Shown: positions 40,137-52,334, numbered from the stretch's first letter. The stretch: DNA of 64,000 bases from Aquila chrysaetos chrysaetos (GCF_900496995.4 NC_044004.1:5952001-6016000), one strand, 5' to 3'. Notes: a model not told the origin generated them from the sequence alone. Numbers and translations are program-made.

Positions 40137-42399
40137 GTAATATTTGCAGCGAGACCAAGGAAAAGATCTTCCCATCAGGACACTTGCTTTCTGCAGCGTA
40201 GGAGCTCACTCCCAGCAGTGATAACAACAGCAATGCCCCATAAGCAGATTTCAAGGCATTTCTTCAACCTGAGTTTTCTTTTACATTTCTTCTCTTCATC
40301 CTCCTAGGCAACCAACCTGAATTTCTAGAAAACCACAACATGTTCATCTTTTGTTCCTAGACACATTGACAATTTGCTACAAAAACCTTGCGAGGTATTT
40401 GTATTTCTCTGGATCTCCTGTTGATGAATGAAGAGGGAAACTATAAATGATTCTGTGTTGTCAAGTCAGAGTAGCTACATCCATGCTAGAAAAAATACCA
40501 GGGACTGTTCTTTGGCCCCGAGCTCACATCCACACAGCCCAGCCAGCGCTCCCTGTAGCAGACTGGCCCCATGGAAACTGCCCGCTGAGAAGTTTATAGC
40601 GTCTGAGCCATGCCTGGGCATGGGAGAGTACTGTTAACCCCAAAACATGCCTGGCCCGTGCTAATAATTTAAAAACACGGACTACTGCAGGTCACCGGCT
40701 GGGCCCACAACCTGGTCCTGTTTAATGCAGCAGTGGAAATACAGCCAGTGTGTACGTACCGGGCATCCAGTATTTTTCTGTGTTGCTATCAAGTAAATGG
40801 TAGATGACTTGCAAGGGAGTTTTAAGACCTCACAGCTTCAAGCTGACCAGCACAGGGAAGCAGAGGGTGATGGCACCCGCACGGACACTGCAAGGCACGG
40901 CTCCGGCTACTCCACAGACCGCGGGCTGCAGCAATGCAAGGAGCCGAGTGCCTCCTGCTGTGCCCAGAAATTCCCACCCAGGGCAATAAACAGAAACCAA
41001 AAGGCGAAATTTCTCCTTTTTCACTCAGACGTGGGAAACCTTCCTTCACCCTCCCTCCTCTTTAAAGACCTAAAGCCTACCAGCAGCCAGTTTTGCAAGG
41101 GTTAACCAGCATGAAATGAATGTGGAGAGACAGTCCGGGACCGTAATCACTTATTATTTTCAGGTAATATGCTTTATCTCTGACTAATCTCCTCATCTGG
41201 AGAAACACTCACTGCAGACAAGAGTCACCGAGGTTATGTCTGATGATGGGGCTCTACGGACTACTGGCTGCGAGGGACCAAGGAAAGGCCAAGGAGAGGA
41301 CTTCAATTATGGCCTGAACTATGCTCTGGTAGCTGAAAGGCCATTGTTTAATCTACTAGAAATCATCTATTTTAGCAGATAAAGGGATTACTTGGGTTTT
41401 CTTTTCCCCAAGAACAGCATGTTATTCCAACTACTAATAGAACATTCAGTATTTAATTAAAGAAAAAGCACAGGGAGAAGCAACGCAGGCATCAACATCA
41501 CTTCTGGGGAAATTCAAATTGATTGTCACCCTTTGATGCTGCTCAATCACCTCTATCTCACTCACACTTCCTACAACCCAGATTAAATCATCTGTTTCTC
41601 TCCAACCTGCACATTTTATTTTTTTTTTTTTTGTATCCCATCCAAATCTTCGGGACTACACAATGTGAATGCACCGCTCTGCAGAAACCTCCTGACTTGT
41701 AAAGAGCCAGATTACCTGTTAAGAGGAGAGTGTGGAAATTTGAGTTGGATGTTGCCTCTTCTTTTGCACACTTGGTGCTGGTTGCTGTCTGGCAGGGGTC
41801 TGCCTACCTGGCCCATTAGATCATAGATCCGTGTTTGGAAACTCAAAGTGGCTTCATTGCTCAAGGATGAACTTGAAACTGCTGCATGCATAAATCTTCT
41901 GTTTGTCCCTTTTCCCTCTCAGTTCCCTTGTTCTTTGTTATCTCCATTTTCAGAGAGGTTTGCCCTTTCTTTATTTTTTTGTCCCACAGACTAATGACCA
42001 TAAAGGACAGTTACAAGGCATTCTCAAGTGCTTCGCTGTGTTCAGCAAATACAGACTCATTTTCTTATGTCATCCACCCCTTCGATCCACAGACTGCAAA
42101 CCCAAAGGGTCTATGAAGGAAGATTAAGAAGTAGCAGCTTACAGAAGTAAGTGTAAATTCAGTACATAGGGGTCCATACCTCTGTTGAGAGAACTGTAAA
42201 ACAAAAAAAGAAAAATCAGAATGAAAACCAATAATCTCGTTTCTCCTACAATCAGGATCTTAATCCTCTTCCCTTTACCAGAAAAAAGAACAGGGTACCT
42301 TGAAAGTGATTATCCAGCCAGCCAGCAGCCAGTTTCCTCACACAGATGACAGTCCCTTTTGTATATCGTATTGCTGACTGACCCATTTCTGACATGGTC

Positions 42400-44720
42400 T
42401 CACAATCTCTAACATTTCATTGCAAAGACCAGCTGTCTTTTTTTGTTTTGCCTTCCTGACCATCCATTTCTTTGCACATAGAGCAAGGACAGGGACCTAC
42501 TGAGTAGCCCGATTTTTACTTCCATGATTTGCCTGTGTCTTTTCATGACCGTTTCAGATGATCTACGCCCATGTGCGCCAGCTACATCCTCCTTCAGATC
42601 TCTGTAGAGGGATCTGTTGCTGTCCTGCATGGTGAAATTTCTCAGATAAATGGGGCTGTCCATCTTGTCCACCCGGCTGCAGCCTGCCTGTGTAGTTCTC
42701 ATCCTTTCTCCCTTTCCTCCTGGTCTTTGTCTGGTTCACACCAATGTTTGATCTGCGTCCTTCATCGTGGGACAGAGCAACCTGACTTGGCGCATCTGAT
42801 GAACTGGCACCACCACTGAAGATGTGATCATCCTCAAGCTTTTGATCTCCTTGTCTGACTTTGCCCAAAGTCTTCGGTGACTTTAACTCCATCCTTCACT
42901 TTCTACAGGTAGCTCCAGAAGTTACTGCGAATTATCAAGTCACCCTGTGTGCTACCAGTCATTGTGCTGAACCAGTTGTTCAGCTTGCTCTTGACCAGGA
43001 CTGCTGACCTCACCTCTTCATAATGTTTTTCAGCAGCTTCTTACACATATCATATAGCCCTAGGACACTCCACACACCTATTGCAACACACCGGGTCAAA
43101 TGACTTTTTGAAATTGTGCAACTGAAGTTCTTGGTGTCTCTGAACTTGCCAGTGACCAGCCTCTTGCACTGGTTTTGCTATACTGTCCCTCTTGCTTTGT
43201 GAAAACTGAATCTACCTTCTGAATCCTCCAGCAAGGAACACAGTGAGGAATTTGCTTAGGTATCAGAAAATGCACAGAATTTGGAAGGTCACCATTGTGG
43301 GAATTCACTTACTAGGATCCACTTTTCCTTGTTTAGGGGATCTTTTCTTTCCTGGTAACATACAGTTGCTTGGCTGGGTCAATGACCCATGCTACAACCC
43401 CATCGATCAATTCTCAGCCCCTCAGATTTCTTCAGTCTCCTGACCCTTCTTTTCAGCCTCTGCTAGCAAGATTCTTCTTGTCATCCTGCTCCTGAAGCGT
43501 TATAATCTCCGAAACACTGAGAATCTCTTCATCTCTTGATCGGTCATCTGTAAAAACTCGTAATTTCACCCATCTCCTCAGCCTGTCCTTTTCTGAAAGC
43601 AGGGAGTTCTCCTCAGCATTAATGTTGTGGAGGATACGCTAGTTCTTCCTTAGTGTCTATTATAAAAGACCATCTTGATTTGGACTTTCAGAAGAACATT
43701 TTAATGCTGCCTTGCTTTTTAAACCAATTCTCCTTGACTGCCCTTGCTATTTGAATTTTGCCCAGCTCTGGGTATGCCTGCTCAGGGTATGTCTTTTCAC
43801 CTATGCATTCTGCTTAGCACTGGCCAGGTGGAGAATGACTTCCAACACCCAGGCTCAGTGGCTGCTTGCTTTCATTCTCACCAAGCCACGTTAAATAAAT
43901 GTTGTTGAGACAGATGATGAGGTTATGACTGCAGAAGACCACTGCTCCAGGGGATACCCAGTGCTTGCTCTTCCTCTACTTGCTCATTTTGGTCTTCCTA
44001 AACGCCAGTCAGAGCTTTTCAGCTCTGCTGCCTCTTTAGTTTCCACTTGCACCTCTTTTTGCCTATGTGGAGTCTGTAGAGCCTCATGAAAGCCTGCAGG
44101 CACTTGCCATATTTTGCTCCTGGTTAGTACTGTCTTTGCCAATCTTTGGCATGTGCCCATCAGTCACGAACATCAGTCACTGGGTATATGAATGGTTCAC
44201 CCCCAAGGTATGGCTTAGGCATGCCTTGGCTGGTAGCAAAATCGCCTGAAATTCTTCAAAGAAATCAAGGAAATTCTTCCTTAGTATCTATCACAGGACC
44301 CCATATGTCTATAAGCGCTACAGAACCTGTTCCACAGCCCTAAATGGAAGGGCTGATTTCTGAACCTTGAGATGACCAGAGTTTTCTTTTTATTACTGTG
44401 ATTCCTGCTGATGCCCCTCTTGTGTTTTGCATCACTGCCTTAAAACAAGGTTTTCCCACATGGCATCGCTACTTTGTCTGTCTACCTGATTTTCAAAAGG
44501 TGTACAGTATTATGCTGGTACATCTCTAACTTGCTCATTAGCAGTGAGATTTTACCCAAAGTGATCTCAGATTCCTGTTTCTGCTGGCCAAAGCTTCCAT
44601 TAGCAGCAATCCTTTCGCTGGACCACTTCCCCTCATCAGACGCTGACCTAGTTACAGATATCAGATAGCATCTACGTGGCCAAGAAGACTGAACAAAGCT
44701 CAAAACGTTTCTTGCCAGTA
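42400..44720 (-). pseudogene. Degenerate non-LTR retrotransposon with reverse-transcriptase motifs
   Basis: The minus strand, read with several frameshifts, shows reverse-transcriptase-like pieces in the right order. These are IPHNGDLPN then RIQKVDSVFTKQEGQYSKT (within 43308-43096), FKKSFDPV (about 43115-43088) resembling the FKKAFDSV catalytic-domain motif, LNNWFSTMTGSTQGD (about 42980-42936) resembling the ...WF..TGVRQGC block, and further on VALSHDEGRRSNIGVNQTKTR, like the segment after the YADD box. An upstream KLEMYQHN...LLKIR piece (about 44,500) might be endonuclease. Many stops are present. It does not read like CR1. The call rests on remembered motifs and the ends are approximate. 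Confidence 0.5.
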
Positions 44721-45119
44721 GCCTTCATGGCAGACACGGCCCTGTGAATCTCAGCACATGTTGCCCTGCATCTTTTGAGCACTTCTCATGAGTGGGTTTT
44801 TGGGTTAGGTGATAACAAGGTGCTCAGCCCTTCTCATAAGAGCCGCACTTCCAAGAGAGAGCAATTCTTATTTAGGCATCACAGCAGTACCTACATTACC
44901 AAAATCACCTGCCCAGCTGGGCAATAAAGCCTGGACAGAAATACACTGAGCTTGTCTGTACTGGGCCAAATAAGCACAGTGCAAAGACAGCAAACCAACT
45001 GAGGAAAACTTTGAGTCTGGAGCTGGATTATAGTGCAATGTTCAAGGTAGGACTGCTGGTGGGCAAATGGGAACGTGGGAGATCACTGTGGATGACCCAC
45101 ATCCATACGGAAGGATCCA

Positions 45120-45850
45120 GGCTGAGATTTCTCTTAGTAGCTGTCTTCTTTCAAGTATGTATTAGAAAAAAATGTCCCGTCTTGATTTTAAAATTGGTGG
45201 AGAATCCACAATAAGTCCTGGTAAGTTGTTCTAATAATTATGCACAATAGTAAAAATTGATACTTTGTACTTAATTCAGTTGCACACAAGGGTGTTCAGA
45301 GCTGTCTGAGGTTCCCTAGAACATCTGAGATGTCTGCAGTGCCTGACATATTTGAAACAGCACCAGCGGGAGACCACTGGAGACTGCAAAGCACCTCAAA
45401 TAGCCCCAGCTACCCCTGTGTGAGCAGCTAAATTGAGCCCCTTCTATCTGTCCTGCTTCAGTTCTGGCCACTGATTCCTGTTCTGACTTTGTCCTTTACC
45501 CTCATGCTTCTGCTCTTGCATAGATATTTATAGACTGAAAACAAGTCACCCATAATATTCCCTTCCCATAAGTAATTAAAGAGAGTTCCTTGAGAAGCTT
45601 CCAAGTCATAGCTGCACGTTGTGTGCAGTGGTTTCTTCTCAGGAACATGGTTCCTACCAGTTTTATTTGATGTCTCATAGCTCTTGTATTTGACTGGACA
45701 GTAAAAAACTTCATCCCTGTTACTTCACCCTGCTACTTACAATTTTTATAGGTGCTACCATGATTTGATGCAGTGCCAATATGAAATTATTATAATTCCT
45801 TATTCCTGTGCCTCATTCACCCCAAGATCACAACAAGGAACAGCTGATTA
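45120..45850 (-). mobile_element. Ancient CR1/L3-type LINE relic
   Basis: The plus strand carries GTCTTGATTTTAAAATTGG, then GGAGAATCCACAATAAG, GGTAAGTTGTTCTAAT, and later AAACAAGTCACCC and GAGTTCCTTGAGAAGC. These occur in the order and spacing of the reverse complement of an old CR1 family I remember from turtles and crocodilians. It is strongly diverged and interrupted around 45,280-45,480. Decayed sequence up to about 46.6 kb may belong to the same copy but could not be matched. Confidence 0.65.
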
Positions 45851-47737
45851 TTCACAAGAACCAGAATAACTTTTTGAAAAATTATTAACTTCTGAGATGG
45901 ACTCCATCACCTCAACAATCTCAGATTTTTTTCCTAAACATGTCCTTTTTCTTTTCCGTATTGAAATGCACCCTGCCCATTTGCTCCCAGTTCCCATGCA
46001 AAGATCAAGGTATCTCTGTCAGTGAACTGTCCTTTTCATTAAACACTCCATAGCCCCAGTTTTAGACTCCTACACATTCAGTAGACAATGATTCTTTATA
46101 TTCTCCCCAAATCAATGACAGAAACAGAATAATGAACCAGCTTCCACAGGATTTCCCTGCAAAGAGACTCAAAGATTAATTTTTCACAGTGACATTCTGA
46201 GATCTCTGTTTAAGCAGTTAGATCCACTTAATTTGCACCATGTTGATTTTATACCATTTTTTAAAAATCCACCTCCAAGATGGTATTAACCAAATACTTT
46301 CAGAAATCAGTTACATCAAGAGCTGCTCACTCTCACTGGAGAACAACAGCAAATTGATTTGACAAGGCCTATTTTCTATATACACAAACTCATTTGCATC
46401 AGTTTCATTGCCTTCCTTTAAGAATTCATTAATCAAGTGATGTGCCCACTATTTCTTGCCTTTAACAGTCACAGGCTGACAGTCTTAGCATTACCCAAAT
46501 CATTTGCCCAATCCTTTTAAATAATGAGCCAGTATCAGCTTTCTCAGTCTTCTAAAATCTTTCTAGTGTCCCAAAATGAAAAGTCAGCATTAATGGCCCA
46601 CATGGTATGTTCCTGGTTCCAAGAGTTCTGAAACTCTTGGCTGTGAATTACCGGGCCTGGCTGATCATAAAATATTTAATTTATGTTGTTGCTACTTAAC
46701 ATAATCCCTAGTTATTAATGGAGCCCAAAATGGTCTTTCACCAGCACCTGATACTAATACACTATCTGATTTTCTCCCCCAGACAAACATGGAAAAGAAA
46801 TATTAATTCAATACTCCTCCGTTTACTTGTGGTGGTAGTAATGGCAGCTACTGCATTTATCTACTAATAGTTTTGATTATTTTTACCTTAGCTGACCATA
46901 AATTTATCTTTATGTTTTTCTACTTCCATTACTCATTCCAGGACAGAGGTGGCCTATTCAGATGAATTAAGACCAAAAATACTGGCCTTTACCTTACTCG
47001 GTAGGAGTGATCACTATAGGGCAACCAGCCCAGAACACCAAGCTCTGTTTCAAATATCCCATTACATATCAAAAACAAGTAAAAAGCACAAAGATGTTGC
47101 TTTACTTCAGCCCAGGTCAGTTTCTAGCTTCAACCAGGAGCGATGAAGCCCCCTGCTTAACACTCCTCTCAGAAAAGACACTATCCGATAGTACTGAGTT
47201 AGTCACACCTCATTGTCAGGCAAACTTTTTTATTGTTGCAAAAATAAAATGAGGAAGGATTAAATTTGTGGGATCAGAGTGGGGATTTTTAAATACTTTT
47301 TTATGAATCTTAAGCCCAAGGAGAGCCAGGAGGAATGCAGGGCAATGAGAGTGTCTGCAGACGTGTTTCCAAACACCTGGAGCGTGTGCTTAATCCACCC
47401 TCAAACAGTTGACTTCTTTCTGTCTCCCACCAGGCTCCTCTTTCCCTCCAAAACCAAAGTCAGGCTTCTTTCCTGGTTTTGGTAAAATCACTTCTGATAC
47501 GCAGAGTTACTGAAGCCTGGCCACATCCCTTTGTCCCCCAAAACTCTGAAATTCCCACTTGCAACTGTCTCACTCCCAAGTTGTCTATTTAATCCCACTT
47601 TTATTAGGAGCACAGCTCCGGGTAGCTTACAGAGGTTACAAACAATGAAGCTTTTATCAAAACTTTGGCTAATCAGTCACTAACAAGCTCTCATTCAGGA
47701 AGGGGCTAGGCAGGCCCAGGCTAAAACTAACCTGAGG

Positions 47738-47772
<35 letters not shown>

Positions 47773-48582
47773 TGGGAAGAGGGTGTTCCTCTCAACCTGG
47801 ATCAGTGCCCCAGTCCACAGCCACAGAAACACTTGTGCGAGCACAGCAGCCAGAAAAAGCAGCCAGGAGTGGACACAGAGCAGAACTGCTTCTTTCAGCA
47901 ATGGTGTTCGCTCACGACAGCCTAAAGTGCTGGAGTAACTACAGCTTGCGATCAACTATGATTTATTCCTTGCTTTGTGGCGGAGTCCAGGGGCTCCATC
48001 ACGCTCAGCACCATATAAATGCACCAGGAAAACATTTGCTATTCCAAAATGCTAACCCTCAGTCTGCAGCCCGCAGTGTTTTTACAGAGACTGAACTAGA
48101 AACAAAACCAAACCAAGCCTGTTGTCGGTAGCCTGAAAATCGTGGAATGAGGACATGTCCCCAGGAAATGTTGTAGGGTCTCAAAAATCAAGAAATATTT
48201 GAAAACCTCTGATCATATCATAAGGTAAGTTGGCAAAATTTGATCACCAGAACTTCAGTCCAATAGATGACTAGATACAAGGAGGGAGGAATATACATTA
48301 TTCTCCTTAGGTAAGGGATAAAAATTACTTCAACCTGTATACACGTACACAGAACACCCTTCCCAAATTCATGGCAGTGAAACATCTGTTGCACACCATC
48401 AGATATTCTCTCTCTGTTACCCATTTACAGGACAAATCAGAGGGTGAGTGAAAAAAAGAGACTTACTTGGAGCAGATTAATAGGTGTAAAGCACCCAGTC
48501 TAGGAAGGAATAGGCTTAGTTGTAAATAAGGGAGTGGTACTACAGTTTAAATTTAATTTGAGCTGTTCTTAGTCAATTCCTT
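45851..48582. other. Intergenic AT-rich span, no gene seen
   Basis: AT-rich decayed sequence, possibly including more of the ancient LINE up to about 46.6 kb, then a poly(A) run at 47,741. No coding signal was found. Confidence 0.55.
47741..47768. repeat. Poly(A) run
   Basis: About 28 consecutive A. No retrogene body was recognised upstream, so it is treated as a simple repeat, not as a retrogene tail. Confidence 0.9.
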
Positions 48583-48779
48583 GATATTCTTGAGAGTGGA
48601 GCCACAGTCCTGGACCACTGCGAGAGAAAAGGTAATTCTCCTGTCTTGTCCCTGAGGATGAAGAACTCATTCCCGATTTCGTTGATGACTCTGGAGAAAG
48701 ATACCATCTGCACATGAAGAACTCTTTTATATGTGGGCCATCGAGTTACTGCCTTGCCTCTTGCCAGCCCTAGGGAGAA
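48583..48779 (-). other. Possible 3' exon of the same minus-strand transcript
   Basis: The acceptor-like CTCACTTTCTCCCTAG is followed by a frame reading INEIGNEFFILRDKTGELPF and ending at a TGA near 48583. The phase does not join directly to the 88-bp module at 49530, so if both are real either the transcript is non-coding or another exon intervenes. No family was recognised. Confidence 0.2.
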
Positions 48780-49529
48780 AGTGAGACTTATATTGCAAAT
48801 GCAGCCAAAACAAACCAAACCTGTGGTTCCTGCTTCACTGCAGCAATTCGGAGCCATTGAAGGGATCCTGGTCTCTCTCTCCTACCAGTAAAGTCAATAG
48901 CAGCCAATATGGGCTATTAGGTCCTGATCCTCCAGCACGTTCCCTGTACCTAGACCTCAGCATCCTCTGGAGACAGAGAGAGACCCAGGTGGGCGCAGGT
49001 ATCGGTTGCTGCTGCGAGGCTGGGTGCTCAGGTCTGAAGCATTTTCAGGTTTCCGTGTTCAGTTGTACACACCTGAGATTCACAACAGGAAAGTGAAGCC
49101 TGTACCTACATGTTCAGAGGAGCAGGGCCTTAGAGGCAAAGACAGTGTCTTCCTAGCAGGGGGAAAAGTGCTTGCCACGTGCACGACAAGGACAAGCACA
49201 ACACCAAAGCAAATGGTGTGGCTAGCACAAGGCAAGGATGGGGAGGACCTTGCTCTCCTGCAGCACTTTTCCTCGGGAAGTCTTGAAACACTTTCCAAGG
49301 CAGCCGGCTGGAGAAGTTTGCACGTAATCGCAGCTGGCTGGGGATACGGTTCAGCCCCGACTCCCAGGTGCCATGAGCTCCTCTACCCGGCAGAACTTAC
49401 TGCCACACTTGGAATGCCAGCGCTAACAAATCTCCCAGCGACTCGGTAATAACAGAGTAATTTCACAGCATTGCTCAAGCCCAACCCCGAATCTGCTTGC
49501 AGTGATGGACAGTAGCCTCAGACTCTTAC

Positions 49530-49617
49530 CTTGAAACTGATTTCAGTTTTGCATTTCGGCACTTCGCTTGCCAGCTTCTCGGTGCGTTTCTGAAAGGCAA
49601 ACATCTCCCAGACCTCT
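49530..49617 (-). other. Exon-like module with strong splice signals, gene unknown
   Basis: On the minus strand a T-rich acceptor (CTGCTTTTTTTCCAG) is followed by 88 bp and then a CAAG|GTAAGAG donor. One frame is open throughout (EVWEMFAFQKRTEKL, then ASEVPKCKTEISFK), entering after one nucleotide and leaving in phase 0. I do not recognise the peptide. The module lies about 2.5 kb upstream of FOXI3 on the opposite strand, so it could belong to a divergent long non-coding RNA or an unknown gene. Confidence 0.35.
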
Positions 49618-50899
49618 CTGGAAAAAAAGCAGCATTTAGAAAGCAGAGAGGCAGAGTGCTGGATCTCTTCATGCTGCTCTCCTCGTGCCTTGGCAGAAGG
49701 GAACAGCAACAGGTTTGTACTGAGAGCTGACGATGTTTCGAGGCAACACGGCGTGCTACTTGCAGAATAAGCGCATTAAGAAAATTAAACATTTTTACAG
49801 CCGTCACACCATCAAAGCTTTATTCTCTCCACTCTTTAAATTAAGTGTTGGTTTGCATATCCGTGCCATCCCAACTATGTAATAACCTCTCTAAAGCTAT
49901 TTTTGTTTCACGTTCCTTACTATTTGGTAAAGCAAGCTGGAGTTTTCTGAGGACACGCATTTTTATTAGAGCTAATTCAGCATTATTTTCTCACCCATTT
50001 CCTTTGTTGGAAGCAGAGAAATCAACTAAAGAAAACTCGAAGGCAGCATACCATGCCTCTGAGGGAAACTGCCTTCCCCGCCTCGTCATAGCCGGGCTGT
50101 TCCTCTAGATGGCTCTGCCTTTGCCCAAATACATCAAATCCCTGAAGCAAAAAATCGCAATTTCGAGCGATATACGGTGATACCTCTCCCTCTTGCAAAG
50201 ATCGTGGGTTTTTTAAGCAAACGCATAAACACAGATTTGTTGTAATTTTAGAGAATAACTTTTTCGGCTTAGCTCTTCAAACACAGAGGGAAGTTGCTTT
50301 TTAAAAATCTACCTGTTTCTTTTCCTTTAGATGTCCTTTCTAGCTGTGATTTCCCCACAAACTGCTTGTTTTAGATGCCTGTTGTCCGGTCAGACTTCAG
50401 ATCAGCATTTTCCAGTGCGACCTTTCTCCAAAGAGATGCGGAGCTGTTAAAAATGATAAAGGCAAGGAAGCTGAGAAGGGAAAAAGCACCTTGCGAAACA
50501 TAATGTAAATTTTTCTCCTGCTGTTCTGGCTATCCACATACACAGGGTAAGCTCTTTCCCCAAAAGATACAAAATAAAACCAGCAGCAGCAACAGTGACA
50601 GAAACAAAATAACAACAGGAAAAAACCCACACACCCCCAAAACCCACCAAAACCCCCCCAAAACCAAACACATCCTCTTATGATTAAAGAAGGAAACCCA
50701 AAATCATAATTCTTTATCACACTCACTTTTAAATGATTGTCTCCAAACTGTCTGTCCACTTGTTTTAAAACGAAATATAATGGTGAAAATCCTCCAGTTA
50801 TTACATCCCTGCTTAGATCACACGAGGGATGAAAATTTGGGGTTGGAGGTAGCCCGGGAAAGCTGCCCCGATCCGGCTTCACTGATTTACATGTGCCTC
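49618..50899. other. FOXI3 upstream flank, no gene seen
   Basis: Non-coding sequence leading into the CpG island. A low-complexity AC- and CA-rich patch at 50,575-50,670 produces glycine- and phenylalanine-rich frames on the minus strand. Confidence 0.6.
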
Positions 50900-50967
50900 A
50901 ATAACTATTTTATCGAAGACATAAAACGCAAAGACTTTTCCCAAACGTTCCTCTCTCCCCAAAATCC

Positions 50968-50975
50968 TGACGTCA
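50968..50975. promoter_or_regulatory. Full palindromic CRE (TGACGTCA)
   Basis: A perfect TGACGTCA octamer, the CREB/ATF consensus, lies at the upstream edge of the CpG island about 260 bp before the TATAAA at 51232. Only the sequence match is seen; occupancy is unknown. Confidence 0.4.
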
Positions 50976-51231
50976 AATCAAGACACCCGGCGCTTGCAAC
51001 CCTGGGGAGAGCGCTTGGCATCTGTACCCAGAAAGGGGATTTTTACGCATTTTCACCAGCAGAGAACGGAGTAACGACTCCGTTTAAGACCCGGGGATTT
51101 ACATCTTCTAAGCGACAGACAAAGACTCTCTAAATTCTCCCGCACCGTTGGCCGTCTTTTTCCTGTTATACGTGTGGGTCCGATGGTGTGCTTCGCCCCG
51201 GACGAGAAGGATTTGCCGGAGCTGGTCCCCG

Positions 51232-51238
51232 TATAAAG
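51232..51238 (+). promoter_or_regulatory. Canonical TATA box, upstream promoter candidate
   Basis: CCCCGTATAAAGCGCGGGG is a perfect TATAAA flanked by GC-rich sequence, the classical core-promoter arrangement. If used for FOXI3 it would give a 5' UTR of about 880 nt unless spliced. It could also drive a separate non-coding transcript. Confidence 0.4.
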
Positions 51239-51958
51239 CGCGGGGTGCCGGGATCGTTAGGAATACCGCGAGCTTTTTCTCTGCAAGAGGATGCGCTTTC
51301 TTTCCCTCGAGCTTCCCCGAGGGACGAAGGGGAAAATCGACTTTTATTCATTCAATCGCGCCCCGCGACTGCCAGCCCGTTCCTCCCGCAGTACGAGCGA
51401 ACACGCCGATGTTGTTTGTCTGTTTAATTTCGGGCAATTCCTTATCCCGAGCTAATTAACTGCCATCTCAGCCCCGGCTGTTGTGAGACGGGCGGCAAAA
51501 TTACGCATAAATAACACGAGTTTAAGCGAATTTCACCCTTCGCGCGCCCGTCGGGGCAACGGCAGCGATGCTAATCTCCCCCCCCCCCCCGGGACCTCAA
51601 TTTCGGGGCCGAAGGGATCAGGGACGATGGAATCCCTGGGAAAGGGGGATCGGATCCCTGAGCGCCGGGGCAAGGGCGGAGAGACCCCCGCGACGGGGAC
51701 GACAGCGGGGGGGGGGGGGGGGGTGGTGTGTGTGCAGGCTCGGGGATGCTGCCCCCGCGCTGCCGGGAGCCAAATCCCTGGAGCCTCCCGCAGCTTCCCC
51801 GCCCCGGTCCCTCCCCTATCGCCGCTTTTGGGGCCCGGCCTTGCCCCCCTCCGCCTCCCTCCCCCGCCGCGGAGCCGCGCTACTGGCTGCTCCCTGCGCG
51901 CCGCCGCCGCCCGCCCAGCCCCGGCCGCGGGCGGGGAGGCCGGGCGCACGGCAGCTCC

Positions 51959-51965
51959 TATAAGG
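51959..51965 (+). promoter_or_regulatory. TATA-like box, proximal FOXI3 promoter candidate
   Basis: The sequence CTCCTATAAGGG lies in GC-rich surroundings. Initiation about 30 nt downstream would give a 5' UTR of roughly 155 nt before the ATG at 52144. It is the closer of two TATA-like elements. There is no transcript evidence. Confidence 0.4.
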
Positions 51966-52130
51966 GTGCCGCGCCGCAGCCCCCCGGGATTTTTTTGGTC
52001 TGGGGCCACCGGGGCCGCGGGGGGGGGGGGGGGGGAAACGACGGAACGACGACGACGACGACGACGGCGGCGGGGCCGGCGGCTGTCCGCGGGAGAGGAC
52101 GGGAGCGGCGGGGAGCGCCGGCCGCCCTGC

Positions 52131-52157
52131 ATGGGCAGGGATTATGAGCGCCGGTGA
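52131..52157 (+). promoter_or_regulatory. Short uORF overlapping the first FOXI3 ATG
   Basis: An ATG 13 nt upstream of the 52144 ATG opens a +1-shifted frame of eight codons (MGRDYERR) that ends at TGA 52155-52157, inside the main frame. Ribosomes that translate it would pass the 52144 start and could reinitiate at the in-frame ATG at 52243. This affects which FOXI3 N-terminus is made. Confidence 0.4.
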
Positions 52158-52302
52158 GTTGCAGCAGGCGCAGCCCAGAGCCTCGGCGCCGGCGGCCGCC
52201 CCCGCGCCCCCGCAGCCCCGCAGCGCCCAGGAAGCCCCCGACATGGCGGTGTACTGCAGCGAGAACTTCAGCGTCTACCCCCAGCCCAGCCTCCACCCGC
52301 CC

Positions 52303-52334
<32 letters not shown>

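Larger units (their letters stand above)
33602..42399. other. Inter-promoter span, proximal part: no gene seen
   Basis: Upstream of both genes. It holds the relics at 35,449, 39,240 and 40,081 and the hairpin at 36,932. The frame at 33577-34026 (minus) lies next to a strong donor at 33599 but has no recognisable protein content. Enhancers cannot be judged from one sequence. Confidence 0.6.

Noticed and set aside
47741-47768. Retrogene poly(A) tail
   Set aside because: No intronless gene body or target duplication was seen beside it.
51483-52157. 224-codon plus-strand frame upstream of FOXI3
   Set aside because: Open only because the CpG island is poor in stop codons; low-complexity R/G/P composition. 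It spans the putative core promoter and 5' UTR.
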